Assembly (NCBI GenBank): GCA_944350085.1
Contig: CALVNY010000002.1
Span: 1-51,218, forward strand
Reading direction: 5' to 3'
Origin: an uncultured Clostridia bacterium
Lineage (GTDB): Bacteria; Bacillota; Clostridia; Christensenellales; UBA1242
DNA: 51,218 bases
The position numbers and the translations under genes are program-made. Under the pieces are notes generated by a model that did not search any database, was not told the DNA's origin, and saw nothing but the letters and a program-made list of their open reading frames with translations. Below are positions 29,001-36,353 of this stretch, piece by piece (the stretch's first letter is position 1; each line of letters begins with the position of its first letter).

Positions 29001-29546
29001 GAAGAAGAAAAGGAATATAGCAACATAAATGATGGAATGAGTGTTACTTGTGGTGGAATTATAACAGAAGTTAAAAAGCTATTAACAAAAAAAGGCAACA
29101 AGGAAATGGCATTTTTAAAAATTGAAGATTTGTATGGAACTATTGATGTTATGCTTTTCCCACAAGTTTACGCAAAATACAAAGAATTGTTAATGGCCGA
29201 CACAATGATTACAATAAAAGGTAAAATAAGCATAAGAGTTGGTGAAGCACCTTCTGTTTTGGCTGATGAAATAGTAAGTTGGAAAGATGATAATCAATTA
29301 AATTTGGAAACCAAAACTGAGGTTAGAGAAAAGAAGTTATATTTAAAATATGACACAACTGATGAATTGCTACATAAGCAAATAGGCGAATGTTTGTTAA
29401 ATTATCAAGGAAATGTTAAAGTTATTGTAAAATGTAGCAAAACAAATCATGTTTATGAGTGGCCAAAATTAATGGTTAATCCAAATAGTTTTTTACTTAA
29501 TGAATTGCATGCATATATTCCTGACGAATTTATTAAGTATGTTTAA
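26007..29546 (+). CDS. dnaE: DNA polymerase III alpha subunit DnaE
   Basis: 1179 aa from ATG 26007 (AAGGAG 6 nt upstream). It is a C-family replicative polymerase. Domains in order are: PHP (VHLHLHTEYSLLDGAARI, AITDHGNMYGA, TNDVHY), the polymerase catalytic palm with PDFDIDFEDSRR and VGPGRGSGVGS, the finger region with YQEQVMKI and ADSVRKMMGKK, the HhH region, and a C-terminal OB-fold (VTCGGIITEVKKLLTKKGNKE). The PHP metal ligands look intact. In Firmicutes PolC is usually the main replicase and DnaE extends primers; PolC is not in this window. It is followed by pfkA after 21 bp, probably as one operon. Confidence 0.97.
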   Translation: MGNFVHLHLHTEYSLLDGAARIDKVVKVAKEYGMPALAITDHGNMYGAVAFFDACEAQGIKAIFGCEFYVCDDLHQKQGKTKLNHLILLAKNEIGYHNLCKLNTIAFEYGYYYKPRIDLKTLKEHSEGLVCLSACLAGEIPQAILNRQYDEAERLVCWFKDLFKDDFYLELQNHGLEEQFEVNQKLKEFSNKFNIKTVATNDVHYIYKEDAETQDVLLCVQMGKTLDDPDRMKFPNNEFYLKNYDEMAKAFPNDLDALETTMEIADKCNFKLTYGHYMYPKYVPPTGQEPIDYFKDLIENGLKKKYKEVTQEIRDRIDYEVGVISKLGYVEYYLIVWDYINAARNKGISVGPGRGSGVGSIVAYLMGITDVDPIKYGLFFERFLNPERVSAPDFDIDFEDSRRSEVFDYVKEKYGEDRVVKIITFGTMAAKNAIKDVARVMRVPYAEVDKITKAIPNSVKRPSIIGKVFGINRKPDAPDETVPELVEMYNNNEEIKKVIDIAYKLEDSPRQTGIHACGVIIGGDILDKHIPLAKNGDILTSQYVGGELEHLGLLKMDFLGLRNLTDIKQAIELVERNRGIKVNFDEMEFNDPEVYKLISTGNTKAIFQLESGGFQKFMKELQPTCLEDIIAGVSLYRPGPMDSIPTFVKNKHNPEGITYVSPLLEPILNVTYGCIVYQEQVMKIVQVLAGYTLGRADSVRKMMGKKKLKDLMAEREIFLNGCPEQNGKPAVDGAIKRGLDKDVANKLWDEMEKFGSYAFNKSHAAAYAHVTYQTAYLKTYYEPEFLTSVLNNRITNIDEVKNYVTYAKEEKIPVLPPDINESSTYFDVRDGKIRFGLAALKNVGVAVVESIIEERERNGKFKSLPDFINRMDSAALNKRCIESMILSGAFDCFGKHRSQLMRVYPSIIEKTASDKKYQATGQFSLFDTILKDDVVNEVEYPNIKEYDMDTKLKLEKEVVGVYISGHPLDNYLDKYKDFNLTSDQLAPDVEEFESTEINEEEKEYSNINDGMSVTCGGIITEVKKLLTKKGNKEMAFLKIEDLYGTIDVMLFPQVYAKYKELLMADTMITIKGKISIRVGEAPSVLADEIVSWKDDNQLNLETKTEVREKKLYLKYDTTDELLHKQIGECLLNYQGNVKVIVKCSKTNHVYEWPKLMVNPNSFLLNELHAYIPDEFIKYV

Positions 29547-29567
29547 AATAAAAAACTAGGAGTTTGT

Positions 29568-30563
29568 ATGAATAAAATTAAAAGAATTGCTGTTATTTGT
29601 AGTGGTGGCGACAGCCAAGGTATGAACACTTGCATAAAGACTATTGTTAATGTTTGCACTGTTCACAATATTGAAGTTTATGCTTTTAATAGGGGCTATC
29701 AAGGGTTAATTGAAAACGACATAATTAAACTAAACAACGAAATGGTTGAAAACATAGGTCACTTAGGTGGTTGTTTTATAAAAGTTGCAAGAAGCAAAGA
29801 ATTTTTGGAACAAGAAGGAAAACAAAAAGCATTTAACAATATCTATAAAAATGAAATAGATGGTGTTATTTTAATTGGTGGAAATGGCTCTTTTCATGGG
29901 GCTTTGGAATTTGTTAAAGCAGGCATTCCAATTATTGGAATTCCGGGGACTATTGACAACGACTTATATTACACTGATAGAACACTTGGTTTTGACACGG
30001 CAGTAAACAATGCTGTTAAAGCTATTGACAACATAAAACAAACAATGCTTGCAAATTCTAGGGGAATAGTAATTCGTGTTATGGGAAGAGATTGTGGGGC
30101 TATTGCACTTAATGTTGCAGTGGCATGCAATGCTCATGCATTAAGTGTTAAGGAAGTTCCAAAAACTATTGACCAAATAATTGATGACTTAAAAGTTTGT
30201 ATGAACAATGGTGTGGAAAGTCCACTTGTTATTTTAAATGACTATATAGAATATTCTGTTGAAGATGTTCAAAAAGCAATGGAAAAAAATTTAAGGATAG
30301 AAACAAGGGGAAGCACGCTTGGATATATTCAAAGAGGAGGAAGTCCAAGTGTTGAAGATAGGCTTCTTGCTACTCAGTTTGGGCTAACAGCAGTTGAACT
30401 ACTAATAAATGGAAAAACTGATTTGGCAGTTGGAGTTAGAAATAGAAATATAATTAGCATTAGTTTAATGCAAGCACTTCAAATAAAAGAAGAATTTGAT
30501 TATAGTTTATATAATCAATTAAGAGATTTGCACGGACTAAAAAAAGACAACAATAATTATTAA
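29568..30563 (+). CDS. pfkA: 6-phosphofructokinase-like enzyme with altered site residues
   Basis: 331 aa, clearly in the PfkA family. It phosphorylates fructose 6-phosphate in glycolysis. Conserved are the catalytic PGTIDND (126-132, Asp130), VMGRDCG, and IQRGGSPS. Several normally invariant residues differ. The nucleotide loop GGDAPGMN reads GGDSQGMN (13-20). The Mg-ATP motif GGDGS reads GGNGS (104-108; Asp to Asn), and the substrate-binding His in LGHIQRGG is Tyr (LGYIQRGG). The Gly after Asn106 still points to ATP rather than pyrophosphate as donor. It could have reduced or shifted activity; the family assignment is firm, the exact activity less so. AGGAG precedes the ATG; it is downstream of dnaE as in Clostridia. 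Confidence 0.88.
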   Translation: MNKIKRIAVICSGGDSQGMNTCIKTIVNVCTVHNIEVYAFNRGYQGLIENDIIKLNNEMVENIGHLGGCFIKVARSKEFLEQEGKQKAFNNIYKNEIDGVILIGGNGSFHGALEFVKAGIPIIGIPGTIDNDLYYTDRTLGFDTAVNNAVKAIDNIKQTMLANSRGIVIRVMGRDCGAIALNVAVACNAHALSVKEVPKTIDQIIDDLKVCMNNGVESPLVILNDYIEYSVEDVQKAMEKNLRIETRGSTLGYIQRGGSPSVEDRLLATQFGLTAVELLINGKTDLAVGVRNRNIISISLMQALQIKEEFDYSLYNQLRDLHGLKKDNNNY

Positions 30564-30564
30564 T

Positions 30565-30600
30565 AAAAAACCTTGGATAAAACCAAGGTTTTTTGTTTTT
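30565..30600 (+). terminator. Terminator after pfkA
   Basis: AAAAAACCTTGG / CCAAGGTTTTTT stem with a 6-nt loop and T-rich tail. Confidence 0.9.
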
Positions 30601-30686
30601 AATTGATTTTTAGTTGTTTAATAAAATTAATTTAGATAATTTAATATGATTTAAACAATATAACTAGATTAAAATATTTGAAATAA

Positions 30687-31223
30687 TTAATTGTATTTGT
30701 TATTATTTTTGTTTTGAATTGAATAATCTTTTGCACTTTCAGTGTGAAATGTTTTTCCGCTTAATTTGTTTTTGTCATTAATTCGATTTGCTCTTTGTTG
30801 AATATTTAAGTTTGAAGATTGTTTTGATGTGTCATAAGATGCCTCAACTGTGTGGTCGTCACTTTCCCTTTTTAAATTGGCATCGTAAGCACTTTCGCTT
30901 TTATTATCATTGTTGTTCATATTGTTTTCGCTATTGGAATTTGGTGTGGAATCGTTTCCACTTTCAGCATTAACTTTGGCTTTTTTTCCAAAATTAAAAA
31001 GTTCTTTGTCGCTTTTGTTTTTAAATATTAGTTTGCCTTTGTTTCTAATAACTGAGTAAGCTAAAAATATGCCAGCAATTCCTACAAGTACATAAATTAG
31101 CCTTGAAAATATATTTGCTTGCGAACCAAAAAGTCCAGCAATAAAGTCATATTGAAATGCTCCAATGGAAAACCAATTTGCAACTCCTATTGCCACCACT
31201 ATTAAAGAAATTAAAGTAAACAT
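30687..31223 (-). CDS. DUF378-family membrane protein with disordered tail
   Basis: 178 aa from ATG 31223; GGAGG lies 5 nt upstream, and the in-frame TTG at 31235 is itself part of that site. Residues 1-65 match DUF378: two hydrophobic helices with ANWFSIGAFQYDFIAGLFG and FSRLIYVLVGIAGIFLAYSV. The remaining ~110 residues are a low-complexity Asn/Ser/Lys/Asp tail predicted to be disordered and cytoplasmic. DUF378 proteins have no established function. The tail is much longer than usual for the family (most are ~60-80 aa). It follows greA on the same strand but is separated by a terminator. Confidence 0.85.
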   Translation of the reverse strand: MFTLISLIVVAIGVANWFSIGAFQYDFIAGLFGSQANIFSRLIYVLVGIAGIFLAYSVIRNKGKLIFKNKSDKELFNFGKKAKVNAESGNDSTPNSNSENNMNNNDNKSESAYDANLKRESDDHTVEASYDTSKQSSNLNIQQRANRINDKNKLSGKTFHTESAKDYSIQNKNNNKYN

Positions 31224-31300
31224 TTTTACCTCCAAATATTATGTTATTTTTAGTATTTGGAGTTTATTTAAAATTATTCAATTTCTAATATTTTTAAACA

Positions 31301-31327
31301 AAAAAACACCAATAAAATGGTGTTTTA
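31301..31327 (-). terminator. Terminator of greA
   Basis: On the minus strand TAAAACACCA / TGGTGTTTTTT with a U tract. It overlaps the last codon of greA. Confidence 0.85.
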
Positions 31328-31789
31328 TTTAATATTTTTAATTTTGTAAGTTATAACTTTTTTGTTAGGAAGAGTTATTGAAACTTCATCACCTTTCTTT
31401 TTGCCAAGTAGGGCACTTCCAATAGGGCTTTGGTTGCTAATTAATCCTTTTAATGGGTCAGAACCGTATGAACCTGTTATTGTGTAAGTTTCTTCTTCAT
31501 CATCTTCATCAACAACTACAACTGTGCTTCCAACATTAACTATGCCAGCATCTTTTTTTGCAATAATTTTTGCAGTTCTTAAAGTGTTGTCAATTTCCAT
31601 AATTTCTTGTTCAACTTGTGCTTCTTCTTCTCTTGCTGCATCATATTCTGCATTTTCACTAATATCTCCAAAACTACGAGCAACTTCAATTTTGTTTGCA
31701 ACTTCAATTCTAGCAACAGTTTTAAGGTAGTTTAATCTTTCTTCTTTTGCTTTATATTCTTCTTTAGTTAAGTATTCTATATCTGCCAT
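31325..31789 (-). CDS. greA: Transcription elongation factor GreA
   Basis: 154 aa, normal length. GreA enters the RNA polymerase secondary channel and stimulates cleavage of backtracked transcripts. The N-terminal coiled coil runs from YLTKEEYKAKEERL, with the tip GDISENAEYDAAREEE carrying the acidic pair that acts at the active site. The C-terminal FKBP-like domain ends with SPIGSALLGKKKGDEVSI. AGGTGAT precedes the ATG. A perfect 10-bp inverted repeat (31846-31869) lies ~57 bp upstream of the start and may be in its promoter or leader. Confidence 0.97.
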   Translation of the reverse strand: MADIEYLTKEEYKAKEERLNYLKTVARIEVANKIEVARSFGDISENAEYDAAREEEAQVEQEIMEIDNTLRTAKIIAKKDAGIVNVGSTVVVVDEDDEEETYTITGSYGSDPLKGLISNQSPIGSALLGKKKGDEVSITLPNKKVITYKIKNIK

Positions 31790-31845
31790 AATATCACCTC
31801 AATTATTTATTTAAAAATTCAAAATAATAAATTAAAAAAATTTAG

Positions 31846-31869
31846 AACAAATGTATATTTACATTTGTT
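31846..31869. promoter_or_regulatory. Perfect 10-bp inverted repeat upstream of greA
   Basis: AACAAATGTA-TATT-TACATTTGTT is an exact palindrome with a 4-bp centre, containing TGTA-N4-TACA. On the greA strand it follows TGTTATAAC (31876-31868), a possible extended -10, so it would overlap the transcription start. It could be an operator or a leader hairpin. Confidence 0.55.
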
Positions 31870-31963
31870 ATAACATTTATACATAATATTCGTTTATTAT
31901 ATGTAATATGTTTAATTTTATTTTCACACAATTATATAGATATTTATAATTTTTGTCAATAAG

Positions 31964-31992
31964 TTGAGATATATTTTTTAATTTGTTAAAAT
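31964..31992 (+). promoter_or_regulatory. Sigma-A promoter
   Basis: TTGAGA (31964-31969), 17-nt spacer, TAAAAT (31987-31992), ~30 nt before the 84-aa gene. Confidence 0.7.
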
Positions 31993-32021
31993 ATTTGTAG
32001 ATTTATTTTATAGGAGATACC

Positions 32022-32276
32022 ATGGCAAAAATTTGGGCAAAATTAATTAATAATGACAAAATAATTAAAGATTGTGTAATTGAAACTGAAAAAAGATATG
32101 GCATTGATGAATTTATAAGTTATTTGCAAAATATCTGTTATATTTTAGATATTCCAAACCCAATAGTTTTATCTACTCATTTTGAAAAGTTTAGTGAATT
32201 TAATCATGTTAAATTTACTCGTGAAGATTTTATTGAAGAATTGCGTGCCGAAAAACTTGTTTTAGAAAAAGCATAA
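32022..32276 (+). CDS. 84-aa protein of unknown function
   Basis: I do not recognise a family. The gene is credible: it has its own promoter, TAGGAGA before the ATG, and a protein-like composition. The sequence begins with a strand MAKIWAKLINNDKIIKD, continues with a helix (RYGIDEFISYLQNICYILD), then a segment IPNPIVLSTHFEKFSEFNHV, and ends with a charged helix. No signal peptide or membrane helix. It looks like a compact alpha/beta protein acting in the cytoplasm. The MFS transporter gene follows 67 bp later but has its own promoter. Confidence 0.75.
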   Translation: MAKIWAKLINNDKIIKDCVIETEKRYGIDEFISYLQNICYILDIPNPIVLSTHFEKFSEFNHVKFTREDFIEELRAEKLVLEKA

Positions 32277-32285
32277 TTGTATTAA

Positions 32286-32314
32286 TTGACTATTTTGTTT
32301 AATTATTTTAAGAT
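32286..32314 (+). promoter_or_regulatory. Sigma-A promoter of the transporter gene
   Basis: TTGACT (32286-32291), 17-nt spacer, TAAGAT (32309-32314). Confidence 0.65.
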
Positions 32315-32343
32315 ATAAATAGAACATTTTAAAGGAAATTTTT

Positions 32344-33732
32344 ATGGAATTAAAACTTAACACAAAAAGAACTTTATTTATTGGTTTTTCTTTTTTTACT
32401 ATTTTAATGCTTTGGCAGGTTTACAATTATTACTGTCCGTTGTTTTTAAAGGAATTGTTCTTAAATAATTATGGGAACGAAAACAACTATTTAATTGGTC
32501 TTATAATGGCAATGGACAATATTTTGGCATTAATTATGCTTCCTATTTTTGGCTCGTTGTCGGACAAAACTAACACAAAACTTGGCAAAAGAATGCCTTA
32601 CATAATTATTGGCACAATAATTAGTTTGTTGGCATTTCCATTTATTGTTTTGTTGTTTATTGAAAATAGTGTTGTTGGCGTAATTTTAATGATGGCTTTA
32701 ATTTTAATTGCTATGAATATTTATCGTGCACCAAGCGTTGCATTAATGCCAGATGTTACTCCAAAACCATTAAGGGCTAAGGCTAATGCTATTATAAACT
32801 TTGTGGGATACATTGGGGCAATTATTGGAAGTATACTTACCATGATTTTCACCAAAAAAGTTGAAGGCGGCGATAGAATTTTAGTTGGCAACTACTTATA
32901 TTTTCCATTTATTATAACTAGTATTTTTATGGTTGTGGCACTAGTTGTTTTAGTTTTAAAAATTAAAGAAAACAAACTAGTAGAAGAAATGAAAGAACAA
33001 ATGGAACTAGGTGAAAAACTAAGCGAAACTAATGAAAAGATTGTAGATGACGCACCACTAGGCAAAACAGATAAATTTAATTTGTGGATTTTAATTTTTA
33101 GTGTGTTTTTATGGTATTTTGCTTTTAATGCAGTTGAAACTTTTGGAAGTACTTATGCATTAAGCGTTTTAAATACAAAAAATTGGGGAATAGCCACTTC
33201 AATTTTGGCAATTTCAAGTTTGATAACATTTTTACCTTCAACCTATTTAACAAAAAAAGTTGGAAGGAAAATAAGCATTGTTATTGGCTTAGCACTTATG
33301 ATTTTAAGTTTAGGAATTGCAATTTTTGTAACAAAATTTGGCGTTGTTTTAATATTGCTAATGATTGTGGCAGGTATGGGCTGGGCAATTATTAATGTTA
33401 ATTCATATCCAATGTTTGTTGAACTTTCTAGTAGCAAAAATGTAGGTAAATTTACAGGATATTATTATGCTTCAAGCCAGATTGCACAAAGCATAACACC
33501 TGTTGTAATTGGCTTTGTGTTTGATTTAATTGGATATAGGGCATACTTTCCATACGCATGCATTTTTATGGCTGTTGCTTTACTTGTATTTTCATTTGTT
33601 AAAGTGCCAAAGAAAGCAAAAGCAGTTGAATTAAATGAGACTAACAAAACAAATGAAAGTGCTGAAAATTTGGACAATAATAAAACAAATTTAAGCGATA
33701 ATAATAAAGAAAATAGCAATAAAAATAAGTAA
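32344..33732 (+). CDS. MFS transporter (GPH/SLC45-like)
   Basis: 462 aa with about 12 hydrophobic helices, the last ending near residue 420. The loop after helix 2, GSLSDKTNTKLGKRMPYII, is typical of the sugar:cation symporter branch (GPH/SLC45-like) of the major facilitator superfamily. Another mark is ALMPDVTPKPLRAKANAIINF, close to the ALxxDxxP...R..A.g pattern of that branch. The substrate is likely a sugar or glycoside, but no catabolic genes are adjacent to name it. A cytoplasmic loop in the middle (EEMKEQMELGEKLSETNEK) separates the two halves. The last ~40 residues are an Asn/Lys/Glu-rich tail. AAAGGAAA precedes the ATG. Confidence 0.88.
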   Translation: MELKLNTKRTLFIGFSFFTILMLWQVYNYYCPLFLKELFLNNYGNENNYLIGLIMAMDNILALIMLPIFGSLSDKTNTKLGKRMPYIIIGTIISLLAFPFIVLLFIENSVVGVILMMALILIAMNIYRAPSVALMPDVTPKPLRAKANAIINFVGYIGAIIGSILTMIFTKKVEGGDRILVGNYLYFPFIITSIFMVVALVVLVLKIKENKLVEEMKEQMELGEKLSETNEKIVDDAPLGKTDKFNLWILIFSVFLWYFAFNAVETFGSTYALSVLNTKNWGIATSILAISSLITFLPSTYLTKKVGRKISIVIGLALMILSLGIAIFVTKFGVVLILLMIVAGMGWAIINVNSYPMFVELSSSKNVGKFTGYYYASSQIAQSITPVVIGFVFDLIGYRAYFPYACIFMAVALLVFSFVKVPKKAKAVELNETNKTNESAENLDNNKTNLSDNNKENSNKNK

Positions 33733-33749
33733 AAATAATTATTTTATAT

Positions 33750-33787
33750 AAATAAAACTGCAATTTTTTTGTAGTTTTATTTTTTTA
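33750..33787 (+). terminator. Terminator after the transporter
   Basis: ATAAAACTGCA / TGTAGTTTTAT hairpin (with a G-U pair) and a run of T. Confidence 0.75.
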
Positions 33788-33822
33788 TTGTGTTAACAAT
33801 ATTTTGTTAAATAACTAAATTG

Positions 33823-33831
33823 TGGTAAAAT
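33823..33831 (+). promoter_or_regulatory. Extended -10 promoter of the holB operon (leaderless)
   Basis: TGGTAAAAT at 33823-33831 is 7 nt from the holB ATG at 33839, so transcription should start at or next to the ATG. There is no Shine-Dalgarno. Confidence 0.55.
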
Positions 33832-33838
33832 ACTAAGT

Positions 33839-34804
33839 ATGGATATATTAGATGTTTATAAAAATAGTAATGTTTATGATTTAATAAAAAAAGACATTTC
33901 AAATAATATGGTTAGCCATGCTTATTTGCTAGTATCAGATGATTTAGACCTATTGAAAGAATATAGTTTTTGCATTGCAAAACAATTACTTTGCAATAAT
34001 GATATTTGCAATGTGTGTGCAGATTGTTTAAAAGTAGAACATGGCACGCATACTGATGTTGTGGTTTATCCAAAAAATGACTCAAAGCAAATACTAACAA
34101 ATGATATTTTGGAAATCATTTCATCAAGCGTTGTGTCTAGTTCAACAAAATATAAAATTTATATTTTAAATAATTTTGAAAAAACTTTGCCACAGGCTCA
34201 AAATAAATTTTTAAAAACATTGGAAGAGCCAACGGAAAATGTGGTTTTTTTGTTGCTTACAACAGATGAAAAATCTGTTTTAAAAACTATTGTTTCTAGA
34301 TGTAAAAAAGTAAATGTTCACAATTTAACTATTGATGAATTAACTGAAATTGCAAATAACAAAAAAACAAGCATTGCATTATCTAGCAAAAATTTGGCAC
34401 AAACATCTGGAAATTTAACAACACTTAATAAAATAATAGAATTTCCATACTATGTTACTCTTAAAGCAGAAACAGTTAATGTGTTTACTAAAATGAAGCA
34501 TAGTAAAAATATGTTAAATTATGTTTATGCGTTGTCAAAATATAAAGATATTTTAGAAGTGTTAAACGAATTAAACACTGTTGTTTTAGATTTGCTTTTT
34601 ATAAAAAATGAAAATTTTAATATATCTAATTCTTTATATTTAAGCGACTTGCAAAATGTTGCACAAGATTACAGCATAAATGCTTTAAATAAAATTGCTT
34701 TAAAGATAAAAGAAAGTATTAAAAAAATTCAAGCAAATTGTAATGCCAACTTTGTGCTTGATGGGTTACTAATGTATATTTTGGAGGTTAAAACAAAATG
34801 TTAA
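33839..34804 (+). CDS. holB: DNA polymerase III delta' subunit
   Basis: 321 aa, a clamp-loader AAA+ subunit. Visible are SHAYLLVSDD, the zinc-site-like CNNDICNVCADCLKVEHGTHTD, YKIYILNNFEKTLPQAQNKFLKTLEEP (Walker-B/sensor region) and TIVSRCKKVNV (SRC motif). There is no functional Walker A (delta' normally lacks ATPase activity). It overlaps ricT by 7 bp, starting a holB-ricT-trmN6-rsmI run that matches the Bacillus order. Because a -10 box abuts the ATG and no ribosome binding site exists, translation is probably leaderless. Confidence 0.93.
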   Translation: MDILDVYKNSNVYDLIKKDISNNMVSHAYLLVSDDLDLLKEYSFCIAKQLLCNNDICNVCADCLKVEHGTHTDVVVYPKNDSKQILTNDILEIISSSVVSSSTKYKIYILNNFEKTLPQAQNKFLKTLEEPTENVVFLLLTTDEKSVLKTIVSRCKKVNVHNLTIDELTEIANNKKTSIALSSKNLAQTSGNLTTLNKIIEFPYYVTLKAETVNVFTKMKHSKNMLNYVYALSKYKDILEVLNELNTVVLDLLFIKNENFNISNSLYLSDLQNVAQDYSINALNKIALKIKESIKKIQANCNANFVLDGLLMYILEVKTKC

Positions 34805-35649
34805 AAGTTGTTGGTGTTAAGTTTAGAAAAGCAGGTAAAATTTATTATTTTAACCCTAATGATTTAGAATTAAATTTAGGTGATGCTGTTGTGGTTGAAA
34901 ATTCTAGGGGGCTAGAGTTAGGATACATAGGCGAAACTTTAAAAGAAATTGATGAAAGTGAATTGAGTGAAGAACTAATGCCGGTTGTTAGAATTGCAAC
35001 AAAAAAAGATTTAGAAAATCTTGAAAAAAATAAAGAAAAAGAAAGCCAAGCATTATTAAAAGCAAAGGAACTTGTAAATAAATATAATTTAGATATGAAA
35101 TTTGTTGATGCTGAATACACTTTAGATTCTTCAAAAGTTATAATTAATTTTACTTGTGAAGACAGGGTTGATTTTAGAGAATTAGTAAAAGAGTTGGCAT
35201 CTATTTTAAAAACAAGAATAGAACTTAGACAAATTGGTATTCGTGACCAAGCAAAAATAATTGGTGCAATAGGAAATTGTGGTAAAGAATGCTGTTGCAA
35301 AATGTATTTAAGCGATTTTGACAAGGTTAGCATCAAAATGGCAAAAACACAAAATCTATCTTTAAACCCAACAAAAATTAGTGGTGTTTGCGGAAGATTA
35401 ATGTGTTGTTTGGCGTATGAAAACGAATTTTATGCTGAAATTATGTCAAAAATGCCAAAACTAAATAGTAAAGTAAAAACAAAAGATGGCATAGGACAAG
35501 TTGTTTATAATGATGTGTTAAAAGAAAGAGTTGTGGTTAAGTTTGTTACAGAAGACAGCACAAAAATTGAAAGTTATGCTATTGATGAAATTAAGCCTGT
35601 GCCAAACGAAAACAAAGAAAATCAAGAAAACAAAAACAACAAAAAATAA
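34798..35649 (+). CDS. ricT: RicT (YaaT/PSP1 domain) RNA-maturation factor
   Basis: 283 aa. RicT is part of the RicA-RicF-RicT (Y-complex) that guides RNase Y and affects competence, biofilm and sporulation in Bacillus. The PSP1 domain is clear: VVGVKFRKAGKIYYFNP, GDAVVVENSRGLELG, DFRELVKELASILKTRIELR, IGIRDQAKIIG. The Cys-rich stretch GNCGKECCCKMYL and GVCGRLMCCLAYE supplies Fe-S cluster ligands. The C-terminus is a short Asn/Lys/Glu-rich tail. It starts inside holB (ATGTTAA overlap), with GGAGG nearby, so the two are translationally coupled. ricA and ricF are not in the window. Confidence 0.95.
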   Translation: MLKVVGVKFRKAGKIYYFNPNDLELNLGDAVVVENSRGLELGYIGETLKEIDESELSEELMPVVRIATKKDLENLEKNKEKESQALLKAKELVNKYNLDMKFVDAEYTLDSSKVIINFTCEDRVDFRELVKELASILKTRIELRQIGIRDQAKIIGAIGNCGKECCCKMYLSDFDKVSIKMAKTQNLSLNPTKISGVCGRLMCCLAYENEFYAEIMSKMPKLNSKVKTKDGIGQVVYNDVLKERVVVKFVTEDSTKIESYAIDEIKPVPNENKENQENKNNKK

Positions 35650-35673
35650 AAATAATTAAATAGAGAGTAAGTT

Positions 35674-36348
35674 GTGGATATTTTAAAAGAAAACGAAAGA
35701 CTTGATGATTTAATGTGTAATGATTATCATATTATTCAAGACAAAACTGAATATTGTTTTACAAGCGACGCAACAAAACTAGGAAATTTTGTTAATGCAA
35801 AAAAGAATGATATGATTGTTGACTTGTGCTCTGGCAGTGGAATAGTTGGGATTATTGTGTATTTAAACCACAATCCAAAAAGCATAACATTTGTTGAATT
35901 GCAAAAACATTTGGCAGATATGTGTGAGCGAACAATTGCTTTAAACAATTTTAAAAATATGAAAGTTATAAACTCTAAATTGCAAGGTATAAACAAAGAA
36001 ATTGGTTGTGGAGTTTATGATATTGTTGTGTGCAATCCACCTTACAAAAAAGAAAAAACAAGCATTTTAAATGAAAAGGAAAGCATTGCTATTTGCAAGC
36101 ATCAATTAACCGTTACTATTGAAGAAATAGTAAAAGAAGCAAGTTTGCTATTAAAATATGGTGGTTCGTTTTATTTGGTTAATAAGGAAGCAGAATTAGT
36201 TGATTTGGTTTGTTTGTGCAGAAAATACAATTTAGAACCAAAAGAAATTGTGGTTAACACAAACAACAACAAAGGCAATGGAACAATTTTTATAAAAGCA
36301 ACAAAAGGAGGGAAAAGTGGCGTTAAAATTAAATTTAACGCACTATAA
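35674..36348 (+). CDS. trmN6: tRNA1(Val) (adenine-N6) methyltransferase TrmN6 (YabB-like)
   Basis: 224 aa. A Rossmann-fold SAM methyltransferase: YCFTSDATKLGNF, the SAM loop VDLCSGSGIVGI, the acidic FVELQ, and the catalytic NPPYKKEK, all typical of the TrmN6/YabB group that modifies A37 of tRNA-Val. The start is GTG 35674; the upstream site is weak (GAGAG). It sits between ricT and rsmI as yabB does in Bacillus, which supports the name, though yabA and the GIY-YIG gene yazA of that cluster are absent. rsmI starts 5 nt after its stop. Confidence 0.9.
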   Translation: MDILKENERLDDLMCNDYHIIQDKTEYCFTSDATKLGNFVNAKKNDMIVDLCSGSGIVGIIVYLNHNPKSITFVELQKHLADMCERTIALNNFKNMKVINSKLQGINKEIGCGVYDIVVCNPPYKKEKTSILNEKESIAICKHQLTVTIEEIVKEASLLLKYGGSFYLVNKEAELVDLVCLCRKYNLEPKEIVVNTNNNKGNGTIFIKATKGGKSGVKIKFNAL

Positions 36349-36353
36349 AATTT

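Noticed and set aside
34845-35336. A 163-aa minus-strand frame inside ricT
   Set aside because: Antisense shadow of a well-conserved gene, without its own signals.
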